Shown one piece after another: positions 44,032 to 51,933 of a DNA stretch of 64,000 nucleotides; the first letter of the stretch is position 1, and the number at the start of each line of letters is the position of its first letter. The notes below the pieces were generated by a model. That model was not told the DNA's origin. It was given only the letters and a program-made list of their open reading frames with translations, and did not search any database. This DNA is from Nocardiopsis sinuspersici (GTDB taxonomy: Bacteria > Actinomycetota > Actinomycetes > Streptosporangiales > Streptosporangiaceae): positions 248,001-312,000 of the forward strand of contig VWVT01000001.1 of NCBI GenBank assembly GCA_008638415.1, written 5' to 3'. The position numbers were made by a program, and so were the translations under genes.

Positions 44032-45195
44032 ATGAACGCTATGGCCGTTCCGCGGCGGCGCGGCGCGCGCGACTGGATCGTGGACTCCTCCGCCTTCCTC
44101 CTCGCGGTCCTCTTCGCACTGATGGGCGCCGCCGAGTTCCCCGAGTTCCCCACCGAGCCCGTCCTGCCCGTGTGGCTCAGGGGCGTCGACGCGCTCCTCA
44201 CCCTCCTGGCCTGCCTGTCCCTGTGGTGGCGCCGCTGCTGGCCGGTCCAGATCGCCGTCGCGCTCGTCCTGTTCTCCGCCGTCTCCGGCATGGTCTCGGG
44301 CGCCATGCTCATCGCCCTGTTCTCCCTGGCCGTGCACCGGCCGCCCCGCACGAGCCTGGCCGTGTACGGGCTGAGCGTGGGCGCCGCGTTCGTGAACTCC
44401 GCGCTGTGGTCCGACCCGCACGCCCCCTTCCTCGTGCTCTTCCTCCTGGGCGCGGCCCTCCAGGGCGCCGTGACGGGGTGGGGGCTCACCGTCCACCACC
44501 GGCGCGAGCTGGTGGAGTCGCTGCGCGACCGCGCCGTGCACGCCGAGACCGAGGCGCGGTTGCGCGCCGAGCACGCCCAGCACCAGGTCCGCGAGGCCAT
44601 GGCCCGCGAGATCCACGACGTGCTCGGGCACCGGCTTTCCCTGCTCAGCGTGCACGCCGGCGCCCTGGAGTACCGTCCGGACGCCTCCGCCGAGGAGGTG
44701 GCCCGCTCCGCGAAGGTGATCCGGGAGAGCGCCCACCAGGCCCTCCAGGACCTGCGCGAGGTGATCGGGGTGCTGCGCGCCCCGGTCGGCGAGCTGCCGC
44801 AGCCGACCATGGCCGACCTCCAGCAGCTGGTGGAGGAGGCCGACGAGGCCGGGGCACGGGTGGAGTTCGTGGAGGGGTACAGCGGCGCGGTGCCGGAGCG
44901 CACCGGACGCGCCGCCTACCGGATCGTCCAGGAGGGGCTGACGAACGTGCGCAAGCACGCCCCGGGCGCGGACACGCGCGTGCTGGTCAGGGGAGCACCC
45001 GGCGACGGGCTGCTGGTGGAGGTGCGCAACGGCCCCTCCCCCGGCCCCGAGCCCGACGCCACGGGAGGGGACGGACGCGGCCAGGGCCTCGCCGGCCTCG
45101 CCGAGCGGGTGTCCCTGGCCTCCGGGCACCTGGAGCACGGACCGGACGCCGGTGGTGGCTGGCGGTTGTCGGCATGGCTACCGTGGCCGGTATGA
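44032..45195 (+). CDS. NarL-type sensor histidine kinase
   Basis: A 387-residue membrane sensor kinase. Four to five membrane helices occupy about residues 18-150 with short loops. The HisKA_3 dimerisation domain has the phosphorylated His195 in MAREIHDVLGHRLSLLSVHA. The HATPase domain shows YRIVQEGLTNVRKHAPG and a G box DGRGQGLAGLAERV. With little outside the membrane it may sense membrane stress or an intramembrane signal, as LiaS/DesK-type kinases do. The start codon ATG at 44032 is preceded by a weak site; an in-frame upstream extension lacks coding character. The stop overlaps the response regulator ATG by four bases. Confidence 0.92.
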   Translation: MNAMAVPRRRGARDWIVDSSAFLLAVLFALMGAAEFPEFPTEPVLPVWLRGVDALLTLLACLSLWWRRCWPVQIAVALVLFSAVSGMVSGAMLIALFSLAVHRPPRTSLAVYGLSVGAAFVNSALWSDPHAPFLVLFLLGAALQGAVTGWGLTVHHRRELVESLRDRAVHAETEARLRAEHAQHQVREAMAREIHDVLGHRLSLLSVHAGALEYRPDASAEEVARSAKVIRESAHQALQDLREVIGVLRAPVGELPQPTMADLQQLVEEADEAGARVEFVEGYSGAVPERTGRAAYRIVQEGLTNVRKHAPGADTRVLVRGAPGDGLLVEVRNGPSPGPEPDATGGDGRGQGLAGLAERVSLASGHLEHGPDAGGGWRLSAWLPWPV

Positions 45196-45875
45196 GCGAG
45201 ACGGAGCGCGGTCGGATCGGGGTCGTGATCGTCGACGACGACGCGCTGGTGCGGGTCGGCCTGGTGATGATGATGGGCGGAGCGCCCGACATCAGGGTGC
45301 TGGCCGAGGCCGAGGACGGCGGCGCGGTGCTCGACCTGGTGCGGCGGCACTCCCCCGACGTGGTCCTGATGGACATCCGCATGCCCACGGTGGACGGGCT
45401 GACCGCCACCGAGCACCTGCGCGCCCTGGAGAGCCCGCCGGAGGTGCTGGTGCTGACCACCTTCGACGCGGACGAGCACGTACTGCGCGCCCTGCGCGCG
45501 GGCGCGGCCGGGTTCCTGCTCAAGGACACTCCCCCGGCGGAGATCGTGGAGTCGGTGCGCCAGGTGTCCCGGGGGATGTCGGTGCTGTCCCCGGCGGTGA
45601 CGCGGCGGCTGATCGACCGGGTCGGCGCCAACGGCCACGGCGAGCGGGCCGACCGTGCGCGCCGGCGGCTGGCGGCTCTCAACGGCCGGGAGCTGGAGGT
45701 GGCCGTGGCTGTCGGCGAGGGACGGTCCAACGCCGACATCGCCTCGGCCCTGTTCCTGAGCGTGCCGACGGTCAAGACGCACGTGTCCAACATCCTCACC
45801 AAACTCGGGCTCAACAACCGGGTGCAGGTGGCGCTGCTGGTGCACGACGCCCAGCTCCTGGACGAGGGCGGCTGA
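45192..45875 (+). CDS. NarL/LuxR-type response regulator
   Basis: A 227-residue response regulator partnered with the preceding kinase (ATGA overlap). The receiver has the acidic pocket VDDD (Asp15-17), the phosphoacceptor Asp61 in VVLMDIRMP, the Thr in VLTTFDADEH and the Lys in FLLKDTPP. The C-terminal LuxR helix-turn-helix reads LNGRELEVAVAVGEGRSNAD then IASALFLSVPTVKTHVSNIL. The promoter targets are not known; no transporter operon is adjacent. A short palindrome follows the gene. The next gene, glutaminase, lies 130 bases downstream and could be a separate unit. Confidence 0.93.
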   Translation: MSETERGRIGVVIVDDDALVRVGLVMMMGGAPDIRVLAEAEDGGAVLDLVRRHSPDVVLMDIRMPTVDGLTATEHLRALESPPEVLVLTTFDADEHVLRALRAGAAGFLLKDTPPAEIVESVRQVSRGMSVLSPAVTRRLIDRVGANGHGERADRARRRLAALNGRELEVAVAVGEGRSNADIASALFLSVPTVKTHVSNILTKLGLNNRVQVALLVHDAQLLDEGG

Positions 45876-45890
45876 CACAACCGCGCGGCC

Positions 45891-45908
45891 GGTACGCGGC
45901 CGCGTACC
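45891..45908. terminator. Palindromic hairpin after the two-component genes
   Basis: GGTACGCGGCCGCGTACC is a perfect 18-base palindrome 15 bases after the response regulator stop, with one more base pair outside. A further GCGGTAC lies nearby. It is a plausible terminator, although a folded hairpin would need to lose the central pairs to form a loop. Confidence 0.5.
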
Positions 45909-46005
45909 GCTCGGATGCGGTACCCGTGCACGGCGGTGTTCTGGGTAGTCGGGAGGGGTCAGGCCCTGGTCGGGAGGGCGTCGGAACTCGGCACGGGAGG
46001 ACGCG

Positions 46006-46938
46006 GTGACCCAGACGTGCGACGGTGACGACTACGCCGGTGTGCTCGAAGCCGTCATGGACAGAGTGCGGCCGCGCGTCGGCGAGGGGAAGGTCGCCGA
46101 CTACATCCCCGAACTGGCCAGGGTGGACCCGGCGCAGTTCGGGATCGCGGTCGCCACGGTGGACGGCGGCCTGTACGTCGCCGGCGACGCCGGCACACGC
46201 TTTTCCATGCAGAGCATCACCAAGGTGTTCGCCCTGGCCCTGGTGATGAGCGGGTCCGGCGGCGGCGTGTGGGGGCGGGTCCACCGCGAGCCGTCGGGCG
46301 CGCCCTTCAACTCCCTGTACCAGTTGGAGTTCGAGGGGGGCGTCCCGCGCAACCCGATGGTCAACCCGGGCGCGCTCGTCGTCACCGACCAGTTGCTGAC
46401 CGACACGGGGGGCGCCTCCAACGCGCTGCGGGAGCTGCTGTGCGCGGAGGCCGGGGCCCCGGACCTGGGCTCGGACGAGGCGGTCGCCCGCTCGGAGAGC
46501 GAGCACGGGGAGCGCAACCGGGCGCTCGCCCACCTCATGGCGGACTTCGGCACGATCCACAACCCGGTGGCGGAGGTACTGGAGCACTACTTCCGGCAGT
46601 GCTCGATCACCATCAGTTGCGAGGAGCTGGCCAGGGTGGGGCTGCTGCTGGCACGGCACGGCAGGCGCGCGGACGGCTCCCAGCTGCTCAGCAGGCCCGA
46701 CGCGCGCCGCATCATGGCGGTGATGCTCACCTGTGGCACCTACGACGCCGCGGGCGAGTTCGCCTACCGTGTCGGGCTCCCCTGCAAGAGCGGGGTGGGC
46801 GGCGGCATCCTCGCGGTCGTGCCCGGGCGCTGCTCGGTGGCGGCGTGGGGCCCGGGGCTGGACGCCAAGGGCAACTCGGTGACGGCGGCGCTGGCCCTGG
46901 AGGCCTTCACCGACGTCACCAGCTGCTCGATATTCTGA
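46006..46938 (+). CDS. glsA: Glutaminase
   Basis: A 310-residue glutaminase of the serine-dependent, beta-lactamase-like fold that splits glutamine to glutamate and ammonia. The nucleophile is Ser70 within SITK (Ser70, Lys73), preceded by the family stretch RFSMQS. Other family blocks are NPMVNPGALVVTD, ADFGTIHNPVAEVLEHYFRQ, CGTYDAAGEFAYRVGLPCKS and GVGGGILAVVPG. The GTG at 46006 with GGGAGGACGCG upstream is used. No regulatory STAS domain is fused. Together with citrate synthase and the GlnX/GlnH/PknG operon it fits a glutamate-centred neighbourhood, but it is its own transcription unit. Confidence 0.95.
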   Translation: MTQTCDGDDYAGVLEAVMDRVRPRVGEGKVADYIPELARVDPAQFGIAVATVDGGLYVAGDAGTRFSMQSITKVFALALVMSGSGGGVWGRVHREPSGAPFNSLYQLEFEGGVPRNPMVNPGALVVTDQLLTDTGGASNALRELLCAEAGAPDLGSDEAVARSESEHGERNRALAHLMADFGTIHNPVAEVLEHYFRQCSITISCEELARVGLLLARHGRRADGSQLLSRPDARRIMAVMLTCGTYDAAGEFAYRVGLPCKSGVGGGILAVVPGRCSVAAWGPGLDAKGNSVTAALALEAFTDVTSCSIF

Positions 46939-46965
46939 ACCGGTCGGCCGCCGTGCTCCGCCGCC

Positions 46966-48690
46966 TCAGCCGGCGGGTTCGAAGCTCCGGGACATCCGGT
47001 CCAGCAGCGCCCGGTTGGCCTCGGGGTCACCGTTGTCGGCCACCAGGAACAGGGCGTAGCCCTTGTCCTCGGTGTGGAAGCCCCGGTTCACGGCGTGCAT
47101 GCCGCCGCTTTCGAAGGTGAACTCCCAGTCGGCGGCGCTGACGTAGTCCTCCGCCCAGTCGGCCTCCACGTCCTCGATGCCGATGAGCTCGTAGCCGCCG
47201 AAGTTGCCCCGGGCGGAGGGCTCCAGGGCACGCCAGTCGTCCCCGGCGTCGGCACCCGGGTCGTCGGTCTGGTCGACCAGCAGGTATCCGCCGTCGGGGT
47301 TGTGGAAGTAGACCATGTGGTCCCGCCGCTCGACCTCCCAGTCCTTCGGGACGTCCACGGAGAACCCGCTGGGGTCCTCGTGGCGGGTCAGGAAGTCCCA
47401 CCTGCCGTCTTCCTCGTCGTCCTCCTCGGACGGCTCGGCGGAGGGCTCCTCGGACGGTTCCGCGGGATCGGACGCCTCCTCCGGCGTACCGGACTCCTCC
47501 CCGCCGGTGGGACCGGGGTCGACGGCGGCCTGCTGACCGGAGCCGTCGACCAGCCCGGCCCCGGAGCCTCCGGGGCGGTTCATGCTCACCAGGACGCTGG
47601 TGGTGGCGCCCACGACCAGCAGTACGACCACGGCCGCGACGACCAGCAGCGTCCTCACGCGGGACGCGGCGCCCCCCTCGCGGTGGGAGACGGCGGGCGG
47701 CGGGCCGGATCCGGCCCGTCCGGGGCCGGGTTCCGACGCGGCCGCTCCGGTGCGCGTGGCCGGGCCGGTTCCACCGGTCTCCTCCGGTTCCCCCGAGCCC
47801 TCCGGCTCCTCCGCCGACGCGGTGACGGCCGGGGCCGGGGCGGCCGCCGGGGGACTCCCGGTGCCGTCCCGAGCCTCGCGTAGGAGGGAGCGCACCTCGC
47901 CGACCGACGGCCGGTCCTGCGGGCGCTTCTCGCACAGGGCCTCCAGGACCGGGCGCAGCGGACCGGCGTTGGGCGCCTCCGGCAGGTCCTGGGTGACGAT
48001 CGCGGTCAGCGTCGCCATCGGGGTCGGCCGGTCGAACGGCAGCGTGCCCTCCACCGCCTGGTAGAGGGTGACGCCCAGGGCCCACATGTCCGAGGCCGGG
48101 GTGGCCGCGTTCCCGTGCGCGACCTCCGGGGCCAGGTAGCTCGGGGATCCGATCAGCAGGCCGGTGCTGGTCAGGTGGGTGGCGCCGTCCAGGTGGGCGA
48201 TGCCGAAGTCGGTGAGGACGGCCCGGTCGTTCCCGGCGATGAGCACGTTGCCCGGTTTGATGTCGCGGTGCACGATGCCGCGGGCGTGCGCCTCGGCCAG
48301 GCCCGCGGCCATCTGCTCGCCGATGTCGGCGGCCCGCCGGACCGGCAGCGCCCCGTCGTCGCGGATGAGGTCGCCCAGGGAGGGGCCGCGGACGAGCTCC
48401 ATGACGATCCACGGGCGGCCGTCCTCCTCGGCCACGTCGAACACGGTGATGATGGCGGGGTGGCTGAGCTGCGCCGCGCTGCGCGCCTCGCGCAGCATGC
48501 GGGTGCGCAGCACCTCGACCTCGTGCGCGGGCAGGTTCGGCGGTGTGGTCAGCTCCTTGACCGCGACCGGCCGGTCCAGGAGGGTGTCGGTGCCCTGCCA
48601 CACCCGGCCCATGCCACCGGCACCGATGACCTCGTCCAGGCGGTACCGGTTGACCAGGAGACGACCGGGATCGGCTTCCGAGCTGTTCAT
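46966..48690 (-). CDS. Membrane receptor Ser/Thr protein kinase
   Basis: A 574-residue kinase of the PknB/Hanks type. The cytoplasmic kinase domain (about residues 14-275) has GAGGMGRVW, VAVKEL, the active loop IVHRDIKPGNVL and LTDFGIAHLD, all complete. After a Pro/Ala/Glu linker comes one membrane helix (about 355-380, LLVVAAVVVLLVVGATTSVL). The outer part begins with a strongly acidic linker (PAEPSEEPSAEPSEEDDEED) and ends in a folded domain of about 130 residues (FSVDVPKDWEVERRDHMVYF) resembling the lipoprotein-like extracellular domains of other actinobacterial kinases. No PASTA repeats. The ATG at 48690 is behind GAGGAA. Target and ligand are unknown. Confidence 0.92.
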   Translation of the reverse strand: MNSSEADPGRLLVNRYRLDEVIGAGGMGRVWQGTDTLLDRPVAVKELTTPPNLPAHEVEVLRTRMLREARSAAQLSHPAIITVFDVAEEDGRPWIVMELVRGPSLGDLIRDDGALPVRRAADIGEQMAAGLAEAHARGIVHRDIKPGNVLIAGNDRAVLTDFGIAHLDGATHLTSTGLLIGSPSYLAPEVAHGNAATPASDMWALGVTLYQAVEGTLPFDRPTPMATLTAIVTQDLPEAPNAGPLRPVLEALCEKRPQDRPSVGEVRSLLREARDGTGSPPAAAPAPAVTASAEEPEGSGEPEETGGTGPATRTGAAASEPGPGRAGSGPPPAVSHREGGAASRVRTLLVVAAVVVLLVVGATTSVLVSMNRPGGSGAGLVDGSGQQAAVDPGPTGGEESGTPEEASDPAEPSEEPSAEPSEEDDEEDGRWDFLTRHEDPSGFSVDVPKDWEVERRDHMVYFHNPDGGYLLVDQTDDPGADAGDDWRALEPSARGNFGGYELIGIEDVEADWAEDYVSAADWEFTFESGGMHAVNRGFHTEDKGYALFLVADNGDPEANRALLDRMSRSFEPAG

Positions 48691-49061
48691 GAAGGCGCGG
48701 TTCCTCTGCGGGGAAAGTGCGGTGTGGAGGCTACGGGGGCACTGCCCTGGGGCGGGAGGGTGTGTACGGGCGGAAGGGGGCACGGGCCCGCCGGGCGGAC
48801 CCATGGCCGTGGAGGCGTGTATCGCGAGTACCCGCCCTGCTACGCGAAGGGCGGCACCCACCACACACGCCCTAGAGAGTCTAGAAGTCCGCGACCACTG
48901 GTGGCGCTGTCCGCCACGGTGGTATGTGTGTTTCCCCGGTACTTCGGATCCGCCCACAACCCCCTGAAATGCAGATATCCCGCCGGAAACGTCGCAGGAC
49001 GCCGTTCCGGCGGGATCGGGATCGGGCGTGTCCGGTCCCGGAGGGCGGATCATCCCGGGGA
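48691..49061. other. Non-coding region between the receptor kinase and the P450 pair
   Basis: These 371 bases hold no convincing gene. A 13-base inverted repeat CTAGA-GAG-TCTAG is at 48872-48884, in what should be the kinase promoter region, and a 12-bp stem hairpin at 48977-49016 ends the P450 transcript. Confidence 0.55.
48977..49016 (-). terminator. Hairpin terminator of the P450 operon
   Basis: ATCCCGCCGGAA (48977-48988) pairs perfectly with TTCCGGCGGGAT (49005-49016) around a 16-base loop, 46 bases after the stop of the downstream P450 gene on the minus strand. Confidence 0.72.
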
Positions 49062-50270
49062 TCACCGCAGGCGCACGGGAAGGGCCTCCACGCCCGAGCC
49101 GATGATCGACGGGAGCGGGACCAGCTCCTCGTCCGCCACCGCGACGTCGAGCCCGGGGAAGCGCCCGAACAGGCGCGGCAGCGCTTCGAGGACCTCCATA
49201 CGGGCCAGGCTGGCTCCCAGGCAGTAGTGCCGCCCGTGGGAGAAGGTCAGGTGCGAGGTGTCCTCGCGGGTGACGTCGAACAGGTGCGCCGTCGGCCCGT
49301 AGCGCTCCTCGTCCCGCCCGGCCGAGCCGTAGCCCATCAGCAGCGGCTCACCCGCCGGGACCGCGACCCCGGCCAGCTCGACGTCCTCGGTCGTGTAGCG
49401 CATCGGTACGAACTCGCCCGGCCCGTCCCAGCGCAGTACCTCCTCCACGGCCCTGGACCACTCGACCTCGCCCCGCAGGACCATGTCGAGCTGGTCGCGG
49501 TGGCCGACCAGCGCCCGCACCGCGTTGGCGATGAGGTTCATCGTGGTCTCGTAGCCCGCGCTGATGATGAGTACCAGGCTCCAGATCAGCTCGTCCTCGC
49601 TGAGCCTGTCGTCCTCGTCGCGGGCGGCGATGAGTGCGGAGGTCAGGTCGTCGCCCGGTTCGGCGCGCTTGGCCCCGACCAGCTCGGTGAGCAGGCCCCA
49701 CATCTCCATGAAGGTGGTCATCGCGTCCTCGGGCGTGACGCTCTGGTCGAAGAAGACCCCGACCAGCCGGTGCAGCTTCGGCCGCGCCTCCTCGTCCAGT
49801 CCGAACAGGTCGCTGATCACCGTCATCGGCAGCGGCTGGGCCAGCAGCGCCTTGAGGTCGACCACACCGTCCGCGCTCGCGGCGGCCTCGGCCTCCACCC
49901 GGTCCAGCAGCCCCTCGACGATGGCGACGACCCCCTCGCGCATGTGCTCGATCCGGCGCGGGGTGAACGCCTTGGAGACGAGCTTGCGCAGGCGCGTGTG
50001 CTCCTCACCGTCGCTGGTCAGCATGTTCTCGGCGATGATCCAGGAGATCAGCGGCCAGTCCGGCGGGATCTCACCGGCGTTGAACGCCCGCCAGTGCTTC
50101 TTGTCCTTCTGCACGCGCTGGTCGGCCAGGGCCTCGGTGACCGCCGCGTGCGTGGTCACGACCCACGCAGCAACCTCACCAGGAAGTTCGACAGGGACGA
50201 CAGGCCCGAGCTCACGGAGGTGGGCTGCTTGGGCTCGGAGGTTTCCGGGTGCGATGCGGACGGGCTCCAA
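49062..50270 (-). CDS. Cytochrome P450, CYP154-like
   Basis: A 402-residue P450 monooxygenase. The heme ligand is Cys350 in FSHGRHYCLGASLAR. The I helix has ISAGYETTMNLI with the acid-Thr pair, and the K helix has the normal ExxR motif in AVEEVLRWDGP. The N-terminus is short and starts at a TTG (50270) behind AAGGAAC. The reading frame overlaps the upstream P450 gene by 115 bases; the residues in the overlap include VVPVELPGEVAAWVVTTH, which belong to the fold, so the overlap is real. The pair order, a CYP157-like gene followed by a CYP154-like gene, matches Streptomyces conservons. Substrate is unknown. Confidence 0.88.
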   Translation of the reverse strand: MEPVRIAPGNLRAQAAHLRELGPVVPVELPGEVAAWVVTTHAAVTEALADQRVQKDKKHWRAFNAGEIPPDWPLISWIIAENMLTSDGEEHTRLRKLVSKAFTPRRIEHMREGVVAIVEGLLDRVEAEAAASADGVVDLKALLAQPLPMTVISDLFGLDEEARPKLHRLVGVFFDQSVTPEDAMTTFMEMWGLLTELVGAKRAEPGDDLTSALIAARDEDDRLSEDELIWSLVLIISAGYETTMNLIANAVRALVGHRDQLDMVLRGEVEWSRAVEEVLRWDGPGEFVPMRYTTEDVELAGVAVPAGEPLLMGYGSAGRDEERYGPTAHLFDVTREDTSHLTFSHGRHYCLGASLARMEVLEALPRLFGRFPGLDVAVADEELVPLPSIIGSGVEALPVRLR

Positions 50271-51511
50271 GATGTTCCTTCCTCGGGGTCAGAGGGCGGG
50301 GGAACCTGCGGGGCGAACTCGACGGGGAGCTGGACGGGGGTCCAGGACAGGGTCGACAGCCGCCAGCGCAGCTGTTCCGGCGGAACGGCCATACGGAGCC
50401 CGGGAAGGCGGGCGAGGAGCACGCGCACCGCGATGATGGCGATGGTGGTGGCCTCGTCGCGCGCGGGGCAGCGGTGGGGGCCCGCGCCCCAGGCCACGTG
50501 CGCCCGGTTGGTGCTCTCCTCCATCTGCTCGGCGTTCTCCCGCAGGAAGAAGTGATTCGACGCGGCGAAGCCCAGCAGCACGGGGGTGCCGGCCCCGATC
50601 ACCCGGCCGTCGCCGAGGGGCACGTCCACCCGCGGGTAGACGGCCGGGTAGTTGGTGATCGGCGGGTCCTGCCACAGGACCCGGTCCAGGAGGTCGCCGA
50701 GGGCGGTGTCGGAGAGGGAGGCCGAGCCGTAACCGGTCAGGGCGGGGTCGTCCAGGGCGGCCCTCAGGGACGCGGCGATCAGGTTCGCGGTCGGCTCGTT
50801 GGCGGCGGCGATGACGAGGAGGAGCTGCATGATCACCTCCTCGTCGCTGAGGGCGGCGCGGTGCTGGATCAGCCGGGTGGTGAGGTCGTCGCCGGGCTCG
50901 CGGTGCTTGGCCGACACCACCTCGGACAGGGCCCGCTCGGCCTCGGCGTTGGACCTCTCCGCGTCCACGCCCTGCCACAGGTTGCGCATGGCGGCGACGA
51001 AGCGCAGGCCCTGGTCCTCGTCGAAGCCGAAGAGGTCGTTCATCACCAGCAGCGGCAGCATGCGCGCGTACTCGTTGAGGGCGTCGGCCCGTCCGCGTTC
51101 GCAGAACTCGTCGATGAGCCGTTCGGCGTACCGGCTGGTGATCCTGCCCAGGTGCTCGGTGTCGATGGCGCCGATGCCGTCGGTGATCGCCCGCCGGTAG
51201 CGCTGGTGCTCGGTGCCCTCGACGAACAGGGCGTTCGCGCGCGGGGCCATCATCGGCAGCAGCGGGGAGTCCGGGTTGACCCGCCCCTCGGTGAAGTCCC
51301 GCCACAGCCTGGCGTCGTGGCTGAAGGTGGTGGTGTCCCGGGACCAGGAGATGAGTGTGGCGTAGTCCGTGACCAGCCATCCGTGCACCCCCGGTTCGAG
51401 TTCGACCGGGACCACCGGGCCGTGGTCGGCGCGCATCCTGGCGTATACGGCGTAGGGGTCGGGGTGCGGCTCGTCCTGGTACAGCGCGGCACGGGGGCAT
51501 CCAGAAGACAC
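50156..51511 (-). CDS. Cytochrome P450, CYP157-like, lacking the ExxR motif
   Basis: A 451-residue P450. The heme Cys is residue 348 in WGAGPHRCPARDEA. The K-helix ExxR motif, nearly universal in P450s, is missing: the region reads DRVLWQDPP (residues 276-284). The I helix reads AAANEPTANLI in place of AGxET. These are the marks of the CYP157 family, in which loss of ExxR has been described. The GTG at 51511 has GAGG upstream. The C-terminal 45 residues after VQLPVEFAPQ are Ser/Pro-rich and overlap the next P450 by 115 bases, which suggests a tail acquired by loss of an earlier stop. None of the small conservon genes flank it. Confidence 0.88.
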   Translation of the reverse strand: MSSGCPRAALYQDEPHPDPYAVYARMRADHGPVVPVELEPGVHGWLVTDYATLISWSRDTTTFSHDARLWRDFTEGRVNPDSPLLPMMAPRANALFVEGTEHQRYRRAITDGIGAIDTEHLGRITSRYAERLIDEFCERGRADALNEYARMLPLLVMNDLFGFDEDQGLRFVAAMRNLWQGVDAERSNAEAERALSEVVSAKHREPGDDLTTRLIQHRAALSDEEVIMQLLLVIAAANEPTANLIAASLRAALDDPALTGYGSASLSDTALGDLLDRVLWQDPPITNYPAVYPRVDVPLGDGRVIGAGTPVLLGFAASNHFFLRENAEQMEESTNRAHVAWGAGPHRCPARDEATTIAIIAVRVLLARLPGLRMAVPPEQLRWRLSTLSWTPVQLPVEFAPQVPPPSDPEEGTSWSPSASHPETSEPKQPTSVSSGLSSLSNFLVRLLRGS

Positions 51512-51933
51512 GGGGAACCTCGGCTGGAGCGGTCGGATGCGGGCTGGGATCCGTCCTTCACGTCAGGGGGCGGGTCGTGTCCTTCGCGTCGTCTCCGGCG
51601 TACGCGTCCACCGGAAAGGCCGACGGAGAACACTTCCAGGGGCTCAGCCTCGGGGGCACGGGGCTGGTTCACGGGTTTTCGGGCAGGGCCCGGCCGCACG
51701 GTCCGCGAGCGTGTGCCCGGGCTGTACGGCCTCGCGCAACCCTAGCGGCCCGCCCCGGCGGGGCGCGAGACCCGTTCTCACCCCCATTGAGGGAGCAATC
51801 GCCCTTATCTGCCATTTCGCCGCAGAATTTCGCGGCCCCCGGGTGAAGGGGCGACGGCGGAGGGGAACGGCGAAGCCCCCGCCTCCGGGACCGGAGGCGG
51901 GGGCGGCACCGAGGGAGGACGCCGGGCGGGTGC
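51512..51933. other. Non-coding region between the P450 operon and copA
   Basis: These 422 bases separate the start of the P450 pair from the end of copA. No gene is convincing. The P450 promoter should lie at the left; a small AT-rich patch (TTATCTGCCATTTCGCCGCA) is near 51805. The right side holds the copA terminator at 51885-51914. Confidence 0.55.
51885..51914 (-). terminator. Terminator of the copZ-copA operon
   Basis: A perfect inverted repeat GCCCCCGCCTCCGG-GA-CCGGAGGCGGGGGC lies 19 bases after the copA stop. The innermost bases must open to give a loop, leaving a stem of about 13 pairs. The minus strand continues TTCGCCGTTCCCC. Confidence 0.8.

Noticed and set aside
49062..51511. Complete conservon (G-protein-like system) around the P450 pair
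   Set aside because: The genes for the sensor-kinase-like protein, roadblock protein, DUF742 protein and small GTPase are absent on both sides; only the two P450 genes are present.
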